Of a stretch of DNA of 64,000 nt, positions 35,809-47,268 are shown one piece after another. A program made the position numbers and the translations under genes. This DNA comes from Metallyticus violacea (Eukaryota; Arthropoda; Insecta; Mantodea; Metallyticidae), in NCBI GenBank assembly GCA_030762175.1, contig CM060838.1:20479001-20543000 (forward strand), read 5' to 3'. The stretch's first letter is position 1; each line of letters begins with the position of its first letter. A model generated the notes under the pieces. The model saw only the letters and a program-made list of their open reading frames with translations, did not search any database and was not told the DNA's origin.

Positions 35809-36064
35809 CCCAAGATCGCGGATTCAAACCCGGCCAGGATCGATGGATTTTTTCTTATGTAAAAATCCTAAGTATGGCTTCCTTCGGAAGAGAAGTAAAG
35901 CCGTGGGTCCCGTGTCGTACATTTACGGCACGAAAAAAACCTCAAGTCTGAAAGAAGAGGCCTCTGAGCAAAATTTGTCGGCCGTTTCACGCCCTGAATT
36001 GAATGGGACGCTGATGATCTGAGATATTAAAGAGCGTCTATAAATGAACCAAATCAACAAAAAA
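35809..36064 (+). mobile_element. SINE-B copy 4, 5'-truncated with target-site duplication
   Basis: Starts inside the tRNA-like head at CCCAAGATCGCGGATTCAAA (the A-box half is missing) and runs to GAGCGTCTATAAATG plus an A-rich tail. Framed by TCCTGTACTGTT at 35797-35808 and TCCTATACTGTT at 36065-36076, a 12-bp duplication with one mismatch. The body is close to copies 6 and 3. Confidence 0.95.
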
Positions 36065-36076
36065 TCCTATACTGTT

Positions 36077-39000
36077 AGCCCTATTTGTGTTGATCTATTA
36101 CACCAAATACCTTGCGATTGGGCTGACATGAGGTATTTGATTAAAACGCAATTGATCCACACTTCTCCCTGTGTTAAAACTGATTAGCACAATTGGTATT
36201 TCATTCTGAAAAGATATGCTAATGTCCTGCGTTCTATTAATAATAGATTTTACGTGCATCTTTTAGCAAATTACAAAGGCAGTAAAGTCTGTGAGGTTTA
36301 AGTTGGTACTTTTTCTACTATCCTTTTCTAACAGCAGGTATCTCTGTTATCCGCTGCTTACTATTACACTTTTTGTGCAGGATTCTGTTCACTGCCTTTC
36401 TTACTTACTTTCACAGTAAGTACTGTACACTAGAGAATTTTTTTTCTCTATCTGAAAGAAAAATGACAACTAAAACTTCTCAGATTATAGAAGCATATAA
36501 CAATGATATTGCTTCTGGTGCTTTTCCAAATATTCACAATCTTCCTTGAATTAACAAATTGCAGTGGGAAAATTCGAACTTGTTTTGTAAAAGTCATTCT
36601 AGTCAAACAACCACAATTCTTTTACTAGCTTTGCTATCCTTGTTACTGGTCGGTGCTTGGTGGCAATATGCCAGTCAGTCTGCCAACGTTCACCTGGATC
36701 TTTAATGAATTGCCCGGAATTGGAGCAATTGCTAGCACGAACACAGGTATTGGGAGAACAACACAAGCATTAATGTTGTGAATGGTTCTGATAGTATGTA
36801 ATAAGGATGATAAGGACAATATTTAACACTCATTCATTTTGTTATTTGTGTTGTTAAATTTCTAGTATAATAGTTCAACTATTTAAGCACAGCTTCCCCC
36901 ACACTTCAGAAAACCTGTTTATACAGAGTGTTAATGAATCACACCGCAATAATTCCAGACATTGTAGGGGGTTTTTAGACAAGCGGTGATTTGAGATAGC
37001 AAATTTACGATCTGTCTGTTCAGATTTCAAAGTTATGGCATTAAGTTCCTGAAGGATTTGCACATCACTGATTAGCCAGTCTTTTGGCTCAGTCGGTATG
37101 ATATTTGCATCAATTTAAAGTGTATCATTGTTAATGAGTTCATGTGGTTGGTTAAAGGATGGGGGCGACTTAGGTCGTTGCTCTTCGGATGCTCCAGATG
37201 CGGGCTTTGCCGACCCTGAGTACCCGTGGTACTTCTGACGTTACTAGAAGCATTTACTCGAGCCCCTCCCGTTGGGGAGTTGTCCGGTATGGCAGTGGTC
37301 AAGCTACTCACAGGTAAATGAGTACCCGCGGCGGCAGTGTGTCCCAAGGGAGTGCCTATGGCGTGTACCTTGGAGGCAGGAGGTTTCCTGAATCACTGCT
37401 TGTCGTGGGGTCTTAATACTGGAATGACTCACCTCATAAATTGAGTAGGTCTATGCTAGACGTGACCTATCCACCAGTGAGAATCTGGTAGTCTAAGTAT
37501 GCTGAGCATATTTCATAAGACCGGTGAATTCCTCCTGATGTTCGACCCAGAAAGACGGCTATAATGTAGTGGTAGATGACACGGCTATTTTATAGAAGTG
37601 TCTGTTCATTAGTAACTGCTTCTTAATTGTATAAAGCATCACTTTCAGATGCAGTAGGTACTAAATGGTCTTCATATTCAGAAAGGAATTTTTACTGTAG
37701 GATGGATTGGCAAGTGCTTTTATCTAAAATACATTGTCACGGTGCTTGTACTCAAACTGAGCAACAATGCCATTCCTGAACGATAAAATAAACTTTAACA
37801 TTTATCATCAGTGCATGCTGGGATAATAAGACACAACCTCTTTGTTACAATAACATGCAACGGATTAGTTAACAATGATCAGAACGTTACGTATGACGTT
37901 GTTACAATTTCGGACTGAACTATGTGAATAGTAATGAACGTTTTTAAAATAACTAATTGTGTTTTCATTTATACACAGAGTCATTGTGTCTCATAGGCTT
38001 CGTTAAGGCTTAAGGATGAGTATATACAAAATTAGTGTGTTGCCTAATTTGGGTTAATTTTTATTAATGAATTTCAATTTGAACTATTGCGCTGGCTAAA
38101 GTAGATAGCCAATCATTAGTAATATGGTGGAAGGCTGTCTTGCGCAAGCATAGTAGTTATTTTTCAAATCACTGTTTGGGAGAAGTGAAGGGGGTCTTGC
38201 ACGAAGTTTTCGTTACTGTAGTCAAAGTCCAGTTGATTATGTCTCTTTCTGAGTTGTTGTAGAGCCTGAACGGCAAAAATCGACCGAAAGCAGATAATAT
38301 AAATTTAAAATAAAGAAATTCCATATTTTGGTTAATTTCGGTGATAATAATTTTGTTATTTATTTTAAAACTATATACCACTCACATTGGCTTATTATTT
38401 TACGGCTCATTCTTCAAACTCAATCTTGCTACAGTGTACGCTGAACCGCGGATCGATTGATAGGCTGGTAACTGTGCATTCATGATTATTGTTTGTATAA
38501 TCAACAATGTAACCTTTTTGGTGACTTTGCGTGTCGCTTGGACGACTCTGCTAAGGGTAGCCTAATTAAAGAATTAGATTTCTCGTTTAGATAGCAAAAA
38601 GTAGATTTGAAAGTTATCAAGAAACATTTCAGGTTATATAAATCTGAGATTCGTACTGTTTTACTCACTCTTTCGTTGCCTTTAGTTCCGGCATGACATT
38701 TGACCCAGAATAAACATCTGCGTGATGTGCTCTTCCTGGTCTCGAAGGCAGCTGGTTAGGTGTATTTGTCTCGGAGAGCAATGACGCGGTGCTATTTACA
38801 CTTATGCCGCATCCGGCTTACGAACTTCCATTTATTGCACGGATTAAACCAGATATTCGTTCTGAAGTCGTCGATTTCGGATCCAAGAAATTCTTGCTGC
38901 ATCAAAGAAACATGTGCCATTATCAGCCGTTTCCAGGTTGCGGGCATGGACAAAATATAGTTGCAGTCCAAAATATATGTAAACAAAATTTTAGGATGTT

Positions 39001-40026
39001 TAATGATGCCTGTTGTAAATTAACGCTGTGAAAAAGAAGTCACATAAACATTACATGAATGAAGTACATCGGACAATAAAATGCTCCAGCACTTGGGTTC
39101 AGAATGTTTTAGAGTCGGAGAATATAAGATCACTTTCCTTGTGACTTGAATAATTCAGTATAAAACTTTTGTTACCTTTATGGAGTACATGCAGTGAAGC
39201 CATTTATTCAAAATGATGTCCCTCAGCGACAATACATTGCTAGCATATTTTTTATGAAATTTCTTTATTTTTTCTAACTTTTCTTTCGTAAAAACAGCGC
39301 GATTAGGAACATGTTTCTTGTCATTAGATATAACTTTTTAATAAGTTGACGAATAATACTGAACACACGTTACATTGCGACATATCTATGACGTTGATCC
39401 ATATGGTAATGTTCGAAAGCATTCGTTCGTACTATCAAAATATTAAGTATCAAAGTCCCCTGTCTACTCCTAAATATTTATACTTTTTTTTCCTCCCACA
39501 ATCTGAGTATTTATTATCTAACTATATCCACATGCATAGAATAGCATTCTGGAGTAACGTTGTAAATTGTTATAACATACAAAATACACAAAATTTACGT
39601 AATATTTGTAAGGGTACTTGAACAACAAATGCTTGAGAACAACTGTTTTAGATATAAAATAAGGTTTACATATTTATATAAAAGCTGTATATAAATGCTT
39701 ATAAATATTTATTTATTCTAAGAATGTAAAAACCTCGAATTACAAAGGGCTACCTGAGTTTGATTGTTTACCCTCCATTGAACAGGGAGCTTGTTATAGC
39801 ATTTCCGGTCCATTATCTGAAATATTCAAGGAATATGATCTGCATTTCATTAACCAAAAAAACTACTTCATTTGCAAACTACTTTGAAAGAAAGCCAAGA
39901 CTTAGATAAACGGACATGAAATCAGCATGAAAAAGACAGGCTTAATTCATTTACTTATATGATGGGGTGTCAGAAAGTAATGCCTCCTATACTATATAGC
40001 TTTAAATATACAAGACAAGCAGGTAA
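36077..40026. other. no recognised gene or element over 3.9 kb
   Basis: Contains a GC-richer stretch at 37140-37600 with one 91-codon low-complexity minus frame (37072-37347). Three overlapping frames lie at 38760-39031, none with a known motif. Just before SINE-A copy 5, GGGTGTCAGAAAGTAATGCC (39964-39983) resembles a mariner terminal sequence, but no partner was found. Confidence 0.4.
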
Positions 40027-40211
40027 TGAATAGTGTTTAACACCCGTTTTTACTACTGAGGCACCACAGGCGATGGACAGTGATAATACACGAGATGAAA
40101 TGATATATTGGGAAAGGATTATTTTTAAGGAAGGAAGCGTTACAGGCCTAAGTTTAGGGTACCTCCCCGGCATTTGCCATTTATGAGGACTGGGGAAAAC
40201 CTGGAAAAACA
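40027..40211 (-). mobile_element. SINE-A copy 5, 5'-truncated
   Basis: Minus-strand order from CCAGGTTTTCCCCAGTCC through GGCAAATGCCGGGGAGGTAC, CTTAGGCCTGTAACG, CCCAATATATCATTTCAT to AAAACGGGTGTTAAACACTA. The whole tRNA-like head is missing, so transcription from an internal promoter is not expected. Confidence 0.92.
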
Positions 40212-40381
40212 AATTGCTAATATTTCTCAGAGGGAACTGCTAAGTGTAATGAGCAATTTCCTAAGCAGGTATTAGAAATGCTTGAACCACGAATATACGT
40301 GAGTAATTTACTTTTCTTTTTAAATGTTTATGCTATGTATGTTATAAATAACTTGCGCGACAAACCGTGCTATATTACCGT

Positions 40382-40462
40382 ACTCTTGTAACCCGCGTCG
40401 CCGACACAGCAGCCAGTCTCACCGGCCGGCCGCACGCCGGGAAACCGGTTGCGTGAAGGATC
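40382..40462. other. short CpG-rich spike
   Basis: About 80 bp with many CpG steps and the self-complementary strings CCGGCCGG and ACCGGT, between AT-rich neighbours. No frame or known repeat. It might be a piece of a GC-rich repeat or a regulatory CpG cluster. Confidence 0.3.
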
Positions 40463-41944
40463 GTTCACCCCGTATTATTAATCAATATTTCTCATATTCA
40501 CTTTCTGTTAACCGCTCGAAGTTCAATATACATTACGTAAGTATGTGTATATATAATAGGAAAACAGAACGGTTTAATCATTGGCCAGGAAAACAGAGGC
40601 ATTGTAGATTGCGTGACGAAAAAATTCAGGAACTTTTTGTATCAAGAAGCTTTGCAAATGATGGTCAGATAATTTAGAAGTTATAGCAGGTGTCAGTCCA
40701 AAACATAAAGAAAGAAGAGAAGAAAGAGGAGACGGAAAAGAAGAGGAAGAAAACTTAGACGCGTTGTATAAGTGAAGGTGGAGAAAAGGTCACAATGCAC
40801 ACAGAATATACAGTAAGATGTGTTGGTGTGTTGTACGTGACAGCTGTGAGATATTGAAATGTTCCTGGGCGATGAGGGGCACATAAAGGGATCTATTCGC
40901 GTAATACGAGCCTAATATAATAGCACGCCTTGGTCGTTTGCTCCCCGGCAACCCTCAAAGAAGACCGACAGCGAGGAAAAGAGGAGGTGGCTGACGATGA
41001 CAATGGGCGTAGGAGGACAAGGGAACTGTGCGCGTGGTCGCCCTGCAAGCAACAGGGTTCGATACCCCGTGTAACGATCGATATCACGTGGGATGCATGG
41101 CATCATGTCATCTAAAGCAAACTGTTGGCAAGGGTTCGAAGTTTCATATCGAGAACAATAGAACATTGTCGCTATTTCCAAATAATTAGCAGATTTCAAA
41201 AGCATTTGTTAATAGCACCATAGTTTTTCAAATAATTTCGTTCTTTTCCTTTGTCTTTGATCTTTCCTGCTTCCTTGTATTTTCTTTTTTCAAGGAGGAT
41301 ACAAAGTGCTGGAAGAAATGTTCTCTCTTCTGTTTCTAACGATTTCTTTCTTTTTCTTTAAAAGAAAAACATAAGAAACTCAAATGGTTTACCTCTGGGC
41401 CACTAAGCACGCTGCAGTTGGCAGCACCCGTTAACCTCCAATTCTAAAGCGCACATACAAAATTTCCTTACAGAAGATGCTGAAATATTATCCTCTTTCG
41501 ACTAAACAAGCATTGCAGCAGGAAATCGCCTTCTCATTGCAGCGATTAAGTTGGTCATGCTAATGTTTCTGCTTTTATTGGTCACTTTCTCCTTCGTATT
41601 TCGAAAGTCCTCAGTTATGCTAATTTTGGAAACATTTTGTTCATGAATACTCAGAATTTACTCTAATTTTGTCTAGTTTTTCCTCTGTTAGAACTGTACG
41701 TTTTCCTGTTTATGTACACTGAACCAATAACTTTAAATTTCTGCTCTGGCATTGCATTTCTGAAAGAAGGAAATTGGCAATGTTCTAAATAAATTCCTAC
41801 ATACGATGAGCTGACACTTATTTAAAATAATGTTTACATACAAAAATGTTTTGCCCTAGGGCCAAATGTCTGACCTACTTTGCGAATGAATGTAACGAGA
41901 CCAGCAGGAAAAAGATTCAAGAGCAAAACAGGAGGGAAGTGAGG
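40463..41944. other. no recognised gene; possible tRNA-derived fragment
   Basis: GC-rich patch at 40925-41110 with AGGGTTCGATACCCCGTG at about 41055, a good B-box match but with an imperfect T-stem and no clear A-box. It may be the remains of another SINE family. The rest is AT-rich. Confidence 0.35.
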
Positions 41945-41996
41945 TTAAGTTAAGCCGCATTGGGCGTGGTCAACATTTGGATGGGAGGCCAGATGT
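41945..41996 (+). repeat. 5S rRNA-derived fragment (SINE3-like or 5S pseudogene)
   Basis: GTTAAGCCGCATTGGGCGTG, GTCAACATTTGGATGGGAGG and CCAGATG follow the 3' half of animal 5S rRNA. That region reads GTTAAGC, then ATCGGGCGTGGT, TACTTGGATGGGTGACC. This part contains the internal control region recognised by TFIIIA. The 5' half and the terminal stem partner are not recognisable, so it is not a working 5S gene. A GC-balanced tail to about 42230 may be the body of a 5S-derived SINE. Confidence 0.7.
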
Positions 41997-42239
41997 CCTT
42001 TCATCGCATGACAAGCTACACTTACCTGTGTTGGCAAAGCAAGTAAATGCAAAGGCCTGCACTTACGTTCCATCCCTAAACCACCAACTATCCGACACAT
42101 AGCTTAACATTGACTTACAGGTGCACAGGGAGACAGAGCCCCTTAATGGCCAGACCCGACTTCACAACACCAGGGAAGGGTCGCAGAGTTGAAGTAAGGG
42201 CACTATTGGCTGCGGTACGTCTAATTACCAAGACGTAAA

Positions 42240-44548
42240 ATATCGGCTGTGCGGACAATATTTATAACTAAACTCCCATCTTCAAGGAACTTGTATGTGT
42301 GCAAGTGTTTACTTTTTATAAACATTTCTAATGAATAAAAACTCCATTTTTGGTTCCTCTTTTAAAGAGAAAATATCTACCCAAGGATGACGACTAGAGC
42401 CGAGAAGTTAGACATTATGTCTTTTCTATCCGAGTGAATGCAACAGTCAGATAGAAACAATCATCTTTTCGTACTTTTAGGTCGGTAGGGCTAGTTTTTA
42501 TTTTGCATATTTTGACTTCTATTGTCTATTTTAAGGTTAAAAACCCCTTTTTAATTTCCTATTATGGATTTTGGTGAATTTTTTCTACGATTGTTTACGC
42601 ATTTTAAGAAGCAAATAAATAATTTCAATACATAGAAGTGACAAAAGTTATAAAAATTAAATGGTATGTTCATTTCGCAAAAATATTTATTGAGAATTTT
42701 TTTATGTATTTGTTTCTTTTCAAGCAGTCCAAAAAAAAAAACATTTTCCTCAATCCATTCACTTAAGTTTTTTAAATAGCAGAATTTTCATTAGTGAAAG
42801 GAACACACGTTTACCTCGGACATATGAATACCAGAAATAAAGAGGATGAGGGAAATACTGTCATTTTGAATAGTCCTGGCGAATGACCTTGTATCGATCT
42901 CCGCGAGACAATTCTTGGAAATTTGTGGTAGGGGTAAATTCACAGCTGCATAAATGTAACAAACAATTGCTCGCGGAAAACATGAGAGCGGTACAGCTGT
43001 GCAATAAACCGTCCTTACAATGTACTTAGTACAAAAGAGAGAGCGATACTAACCTGGTTCCCCTATAAAGGCATACACAGAGAATGAACTCGACCAGAAC
43101 CATTGCGCTTCTTTTTCTCGTTCTCCAGGACTATTCAAAACTACTTTGCTTCGATCAACTTTTCCATGGTGTCCTGAAAGGTAAATGTTCTGTATGAGTT
43201 CTTCCGAAACAACTTGTTTTAAATATGCTCCAATCACTTCAGTGAAAGTAGAATGTTCTTTATGCATGATGAAAAATATTCTCTTTGACAAGCAGCTGAC
43301 TATGACAAATGATGCCTTGTAAAAACATCTTGTAACCAAGGAAAGTAAGCTTAAGTACTTTAATTATGTGATAAAGAAATTATTAAGTACCTTAAAAACC
43401 TTTTTTCATTAATATTACTCTTCTGTTTTCACTTTTAATAAATGCCTGTTCTAATTATATTACTCCCTATTTTAAGTATTTTAAGTGCCTGTTTGCCTGC
43501 CTACTTTAACTAAAATAAATTCCTGAAGTTCCGAGCTCTGATGATGACGATATAAAAGAACTATTTTAACCTGCATCAGATTAGTAACATCAACATCAAA
43601 GGCTATCTCCATGTAGGACACTAAAGCTTTTAGTTAAACGAAATATAATTGCTGACTGAAAGTTGCGATCTTCATTTGCACTAAAATACTCTACTTTCCC
43701 GCTGTTTTTAACAATGTCATTTCACTGACGCGCTGACTTCCATCAACTCCACTGTTTTCAACAAAAACAAAATCTGCACCATCCTTTTGATTGAGTTTAC
43801 TGCACAAAGGCACACATTTTAGCATACAACTGCGCTGAGTGTTAGCACTATAATGAAAACAGATCGAATGGTAGGAAAGTACCTATTTAAAACAATTTCC
43901 ATTATCAAAGGTGATGCCAGTTTGTTGACAAAAATAGTCACTCCATTGTTTTATTATTGGGCAGCCCTTTGATTTGCGCTGTTAATCTTGGTAATTACTG
44001 GGCACTATAATTATAAGCCAGAGCTTTCTACTGCGCTTCTCTATTAATCCAATGAGCGGTTTATTCATTCAAAGAGCGTTTACGATATAAACCTGAAATA
44101 CAAATAAAAACGATCTGCTGTTAATATGGAAGAGACACTGTGTAAATTTCACATACTGTTAAATCACTAGCAAATACAGTTCTTTAAAACTTTCATTTTA
44201 GGCAGTAAAAGAAAATAAATATTTAGATATTTACTTCCACGGAGACAAAAGAGAGTTTAGCAATTGGATCATCAACACACAGTTCATGCATTTTCGTTGT
44301 TTACAAAATAAAGGAATTGAATTCTCATTTTTTTAAAAAACAACGCACTTTAATTGTGAATACCGTTTCATCATCATTGACGGCAAGAATTAGGCTAAAG
44401 AGTATCGGATTCTGTGTGAATTGACGATCACACTAGCCGTATATAGAACGGCTTGGTTTCATGGCAAAGTGACTAACTTTAGACACTATAGTATACGCGT
44501 TCCTCAAGTCAACGTGGGTGGCATTAATAGCTTTTGAAGAACCAATTT
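42240..44548. other. no recognised gene; holds a 16-bp inverted repeat
   Basis: TTTTGAATAGTCCTGG (42864-42879) and its exact complement CCAGGACTATTCAAAA (43125-43140) lie about 245 bp apart. The 96-codon minus frame (43049-43339) has no motif. The rest is AT-rich. Confidence 0.45.
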
Positions 44549-44818
44549 ACCGCCACAGGTGGCCGAGGTCGTTAAGGCGCGAACTTGTGAGCGGGAGGTC
44601 TGGGGTTCGAATCCCACCATGACCATCCTCCCTGACTGAGGTTTTTTTTTCAGATTTTCCTCAGTCCCCATAAATGCCGGGGAGGTACCCTAAACTTAGG
44701 CCTGGAACGTTTTCTTCCTTAAAAATGCTTTCCCAGTTTATCATTTCATTTCACGTATCACCAATGTCCATTAGCTTCAGTAGTAAACACGGGCGTTAAA
44801 CACCATTAAAAAAAAAAG
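44549..44818 (+). mobile_element. SINE-A copy 6, nearly full length
   Basis: Begins ACCGCCACAGGTGGCCGAGG, keeps TCGTTAAGGCGCGAAC and the B-box GGTTCGAATCC, and ends GGGCGTTAAACACCATT with a pure A tail. It lacks the GGCAA of the core (CATAAATGCCGGGGAGG). The CACCGCCTGTGGTGCC block is shortened to CATTAGCTTC. No clear target-site duplication was found. Confidence 0.94.
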
Positions 44819-45099
44819 AATTAAATTTAAATTACTTTTCTGGTTTAATCGTAGGCTTTATTGTTTCTAACCCATTTAATAAGTAAATTTTAATATGTGA
44901 AATTGTTATGGGAATATTAAGATATTTTCATATTCCTCGGAAGGACTAGGCCTATGGCCTGCTCTTAGAGTAAAATTTATCAGTTCGTCTTTATCGAAGA
45001 GTAATACAGCTCTTAGTCCCATTGTATTATAATTAAGTTTAGCATGGAAATCTTGGAGGATCCATACGAAAGATATATTTAACAGTTTCATCTAATATA
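44819..45099. other. no recognised feature
   Basis: AT-rich spacer. The short frame at 44906-45091 (-) has no motif. Confidence 0.5.
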
Positions 45100-45680
45100 C
45101 AGGGTGGACAAAAGTCAAGTAAAAGTATAAGGTTGCTTATGAGAACCGGCTACTTGATTACCATGCTTCGATGCGATTCTCCCAGACGCACAAGGCGTCT
45201 GCTAGTGTGCTGCGAGATATTTGTGGATTCTGTAATCTTTTATTTGAGGTAAGCCATATCGTTGACCTCTGCGTGCGCCAGTCACGGGCCTGGCCATCCT
45301 CAGTAAGATGTCGCAGCATCTGCGGCTTGTAGGATGTCAGAAATATTTGTACACTTTGTGTTTCATCAACATACGTCAAGAGCTTTTATAAGGGCTCTTA
45401 CTGAGCGTGACTAGATCCGCGACTACTGTCCCTTCATCTGTGTCTGTTCGTGCTCTTCCGGAACGCTCCCTTGTACAGTCTCCTGTAATCGTTCCATCAA
45501 CTTATCGAGGGCATTGTGGGTGGCATACTCTCTGTCTGGATGTTGCCGGTTGTATTCCGCGGCTGTTTCTTGGTAGTTAGGTTCACTCGCTAATAAAATG
45601 AAGTTCATTATTTCGTTAACATGCCAGTAACATGAAAAAACTAAGTTTTACTAGTGTAACTTGACTTTTGGACCACTCTG
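45100..45680 (-). mobile_element. CAGGGTGG element (deleted IS630-like transposon)
   Basis: 581 bp with inverted ends: CAGGGTGGACAAAAGTCAAG on the left and, reverse-complemented, CAGAGTGGTCCAAAAGTCAA on the right. TA lies on both sides (45098-45099 and 45681-45682). It contains two pieces of one transposase on the minus strand, with the middle deleted. The ends differ from the two other families in this window. Confidence 0.88.
45158..45608 (-). pseudogene. internally deleted IS630-like transposase
   Basis: The N-terminal part (45608-45423) reads MNFILLASEPNYQETAAEYN, RQHPDREYATHNALDKLMER and LQETVQGSV. This resembles the N-terminal helix-turn-helix domain of insect transposases, with its N-YREAARxYxxRxPDR-x-x-P-x-H pattern. 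After stops, a downstream frame (45379-45158) ends NPQISRSTLADALCVWENRI, like the C-terminal IP-x-x-TLADVxxxxxxRIxAC segment. The DDE core is missing. Confidence 0.68.
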
Positions 45681-45954
45681 TATTAATTTTCTCTAATTGT
45701 TCTCTTATATATTTAGTTCTAACTTTGTATCTTATGGTAACACGTAGCAGGGATTATAGAATTATTATTTATCATTCTCAAACTTCCTCTTATCTGCTTT
45801 TGAGAACCCATATTTGCTGAAGTATTTTAATGCTGCCTCGCTACAATATGGTAATTAAGTGTTAATTTCTTTTCTTATACCCATATTAAATGCTTTTGAT
45901 ACTTTTTTTAATTTGTTTAATTTTTTATTGATCAGGATAACGTTTGGGACTTTT

Positions 45955-46085
45955 ATTAAGGAAATCCCATGTTCAAATCCACGACTAACCTGACTTAGTT
46001 TTCCTTAATCCATTATCAGAAACTGCAAATGCAGATTAGCATTTCTCTACCACGCATTCATCTCCATTTCAACATTTTCATTTCA
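45955..46085 (+). mobile_element. diverged tRNA-derived SINE fragment
   Basis: CCCATGTTCAAATCCACGAC (B-box like) is followed by CTGACTTAGTTTTCC and GCAAATGCAGATTAGC. This mirrors the B-box, CTGACTGAGGTTTTCC and GGCAAATGCC order of SINE-A, but with too many differences to be the same subfamily. No A-box half is visible. Confidence 0.45.
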
Positions 46086-46480
46086 TCTCTATGTAAGTCT
46101 TTCTGTGTTTATATTTTCGAGGTGGCTCTGACATTGGACTGGCTGCCCATGTAGGGAGTCCCTCAGTCTGTGTAATCTATATGTACAGAGCTAATTAGCC
46201 CCCTAATCGGCAACTGACCCGGACATTGGAGGTGTTACTTCTAATACAGCATGAGAACAAAGTAGGAAAAAAAATGTTTAAAGTTTTTCACCCGTATCTG
46301 TATCTTGTTCAGTCATTTTGTTATCAATAATAATTTTTACTCCTCCAGTTCATTTTTATGATAAATATGCATGTTAAAATGTTTAAATTTTAGTTTGATT
46401 TTGTTATTAAAATCTGAAGATCATTTTCTTTTTCCGCCAATAGTTCCTGATATTGACTAAAAATGTAGTATTTAAGTTAT

Positions 46481-46539
46481 ACAACAACAATAACAACAAC
46501 AATAATAATGATGATGATGATTATAATGATAATGATAAC
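46481..46539. repeat. compound trinucleotide microsatellite
   Basis: An ACA-rich array (CAACAACAATAACAACAAC) passes into AAT, then GAT units (GATGATGATGAT). Confidence 0.9.
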
Positions 46540-46953
46540 AAACCACTAGGGTGACAATTAATATTGTTTTACGTAACAATATTAATTTTGGATCCGTTAT
46601 ACAGAGTGCCGATAAATTATACACAAGAATTTACTAGTAGAAAAGAAGTTCCAGTGCTGCAAGCGTTAGCTGCAAATGTATTTATAGATGATCAAGAGAA
46701 CTGAAAACGCAGTAACAATAATTTCTTATGTCGATGCATGCTATAATATTAATGAATTGTATTGCAAGTACAGGAATTGTTCCTAAAACTATAGGTGTAT
46801 TTCTCAAAACGTCTTACCACTTAGGAGAAGATCTGTGCAATGATAGTGTGTCATTGTGGTGCAGCCTGTGTATGACAGTACCTCCGCCAGTGATATTGGT
46901 GTTTGCATTAGACAGGCTATGATAACACGTCACACTGTAACGTAGTTACGACT
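46540..46953. other. no recognised feature
   Basis: AT-rich. The 64-codon frame at 46728-46922 (+) has no motif. Confidence 0.45.
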
Positions 46954-46964
46954 TTAAGCCATAT

Positions 46965-47257
46965 TTTTTTTTTTTTGAATGGTGTTTAACGCCCGTTTTT
47001 ACTACTGAGGCACCACAGGCGGTGGACACTGATGATAAATGAAATGAAATGATATATTGGGAAAGGATTTTTTTTTAAAGGAAGGAAGCGTTCCAGGCCT
47101 AAGTTTAGGTACCTTCCCGGCATTTGCCAGTTATGAAGACTGAGGAAAACCTGGAAAAAACCCCAGTCAGGAAGGACGGTCCTGGCGGGATTCGAACCGC
47201 AGACCTCCCGCTCACGAGTCCATGCCTTAACGACCTCGGCCACCCGTGGCGGTACAA
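46965..47257 (-). mobile_element. SINE-A copy 7, full length with target-site duplication
   Basis: Framed by a perfect 11-bp repeat TTAAGCCATAT at 46954-46964 and 47258-47268. On the minus strand it begins GTACCGCCACGGGTGGCCGA, has B-box GGTTCGAATCCCGCCAGGAC and the core GGCAAATGCCGGGAAGGTAC. It ends GGGCGTTAAACACCATTC with an A tail (T-run on the plus strand). With intact boxes and a perfect duplication it looks like one of the younger insertions here. Confidence 0.97.
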
Positions 47258-47268
47258 TTAAGCCATAT

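Noticed and set aside
37140..37600. GC-richer stretch as a gene or LINE 5' end
   Set aside because: The single 91-codon minus frame is Ser/Thr/Pro-rich low complexity, and no LINE or gene motif was found.
38760..39031. Overlapping frames of 64-80 codons as an exon
   Set aside because: Two plus frames and one minus frame are open over the same bases, with no recognised motif or splice signals.
39964..39983. GGGTGTCAGAAAGTAATGCC as a mariner inverted end
   Set aside because: The string is suggestive, but no complementary end or transposase lies nearby.
40925..41110. tRNA or SINE promoter with GGTTCGATACC
   Set aside because: B-box only, mismatched T-stem and no A-box at the right distance; kept as an unassigned fragment.
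41945..41996. Functional 5S rRNA gene
   Set aside because: Only the 3' half is recognisable, and the terminal stem and 5' half are missing.
42864..43140. 16-bp perfect inverted repeat as transposon ends
   Set aside because: No target duplication, no coding remnant and no second copy in the window; could be chance.
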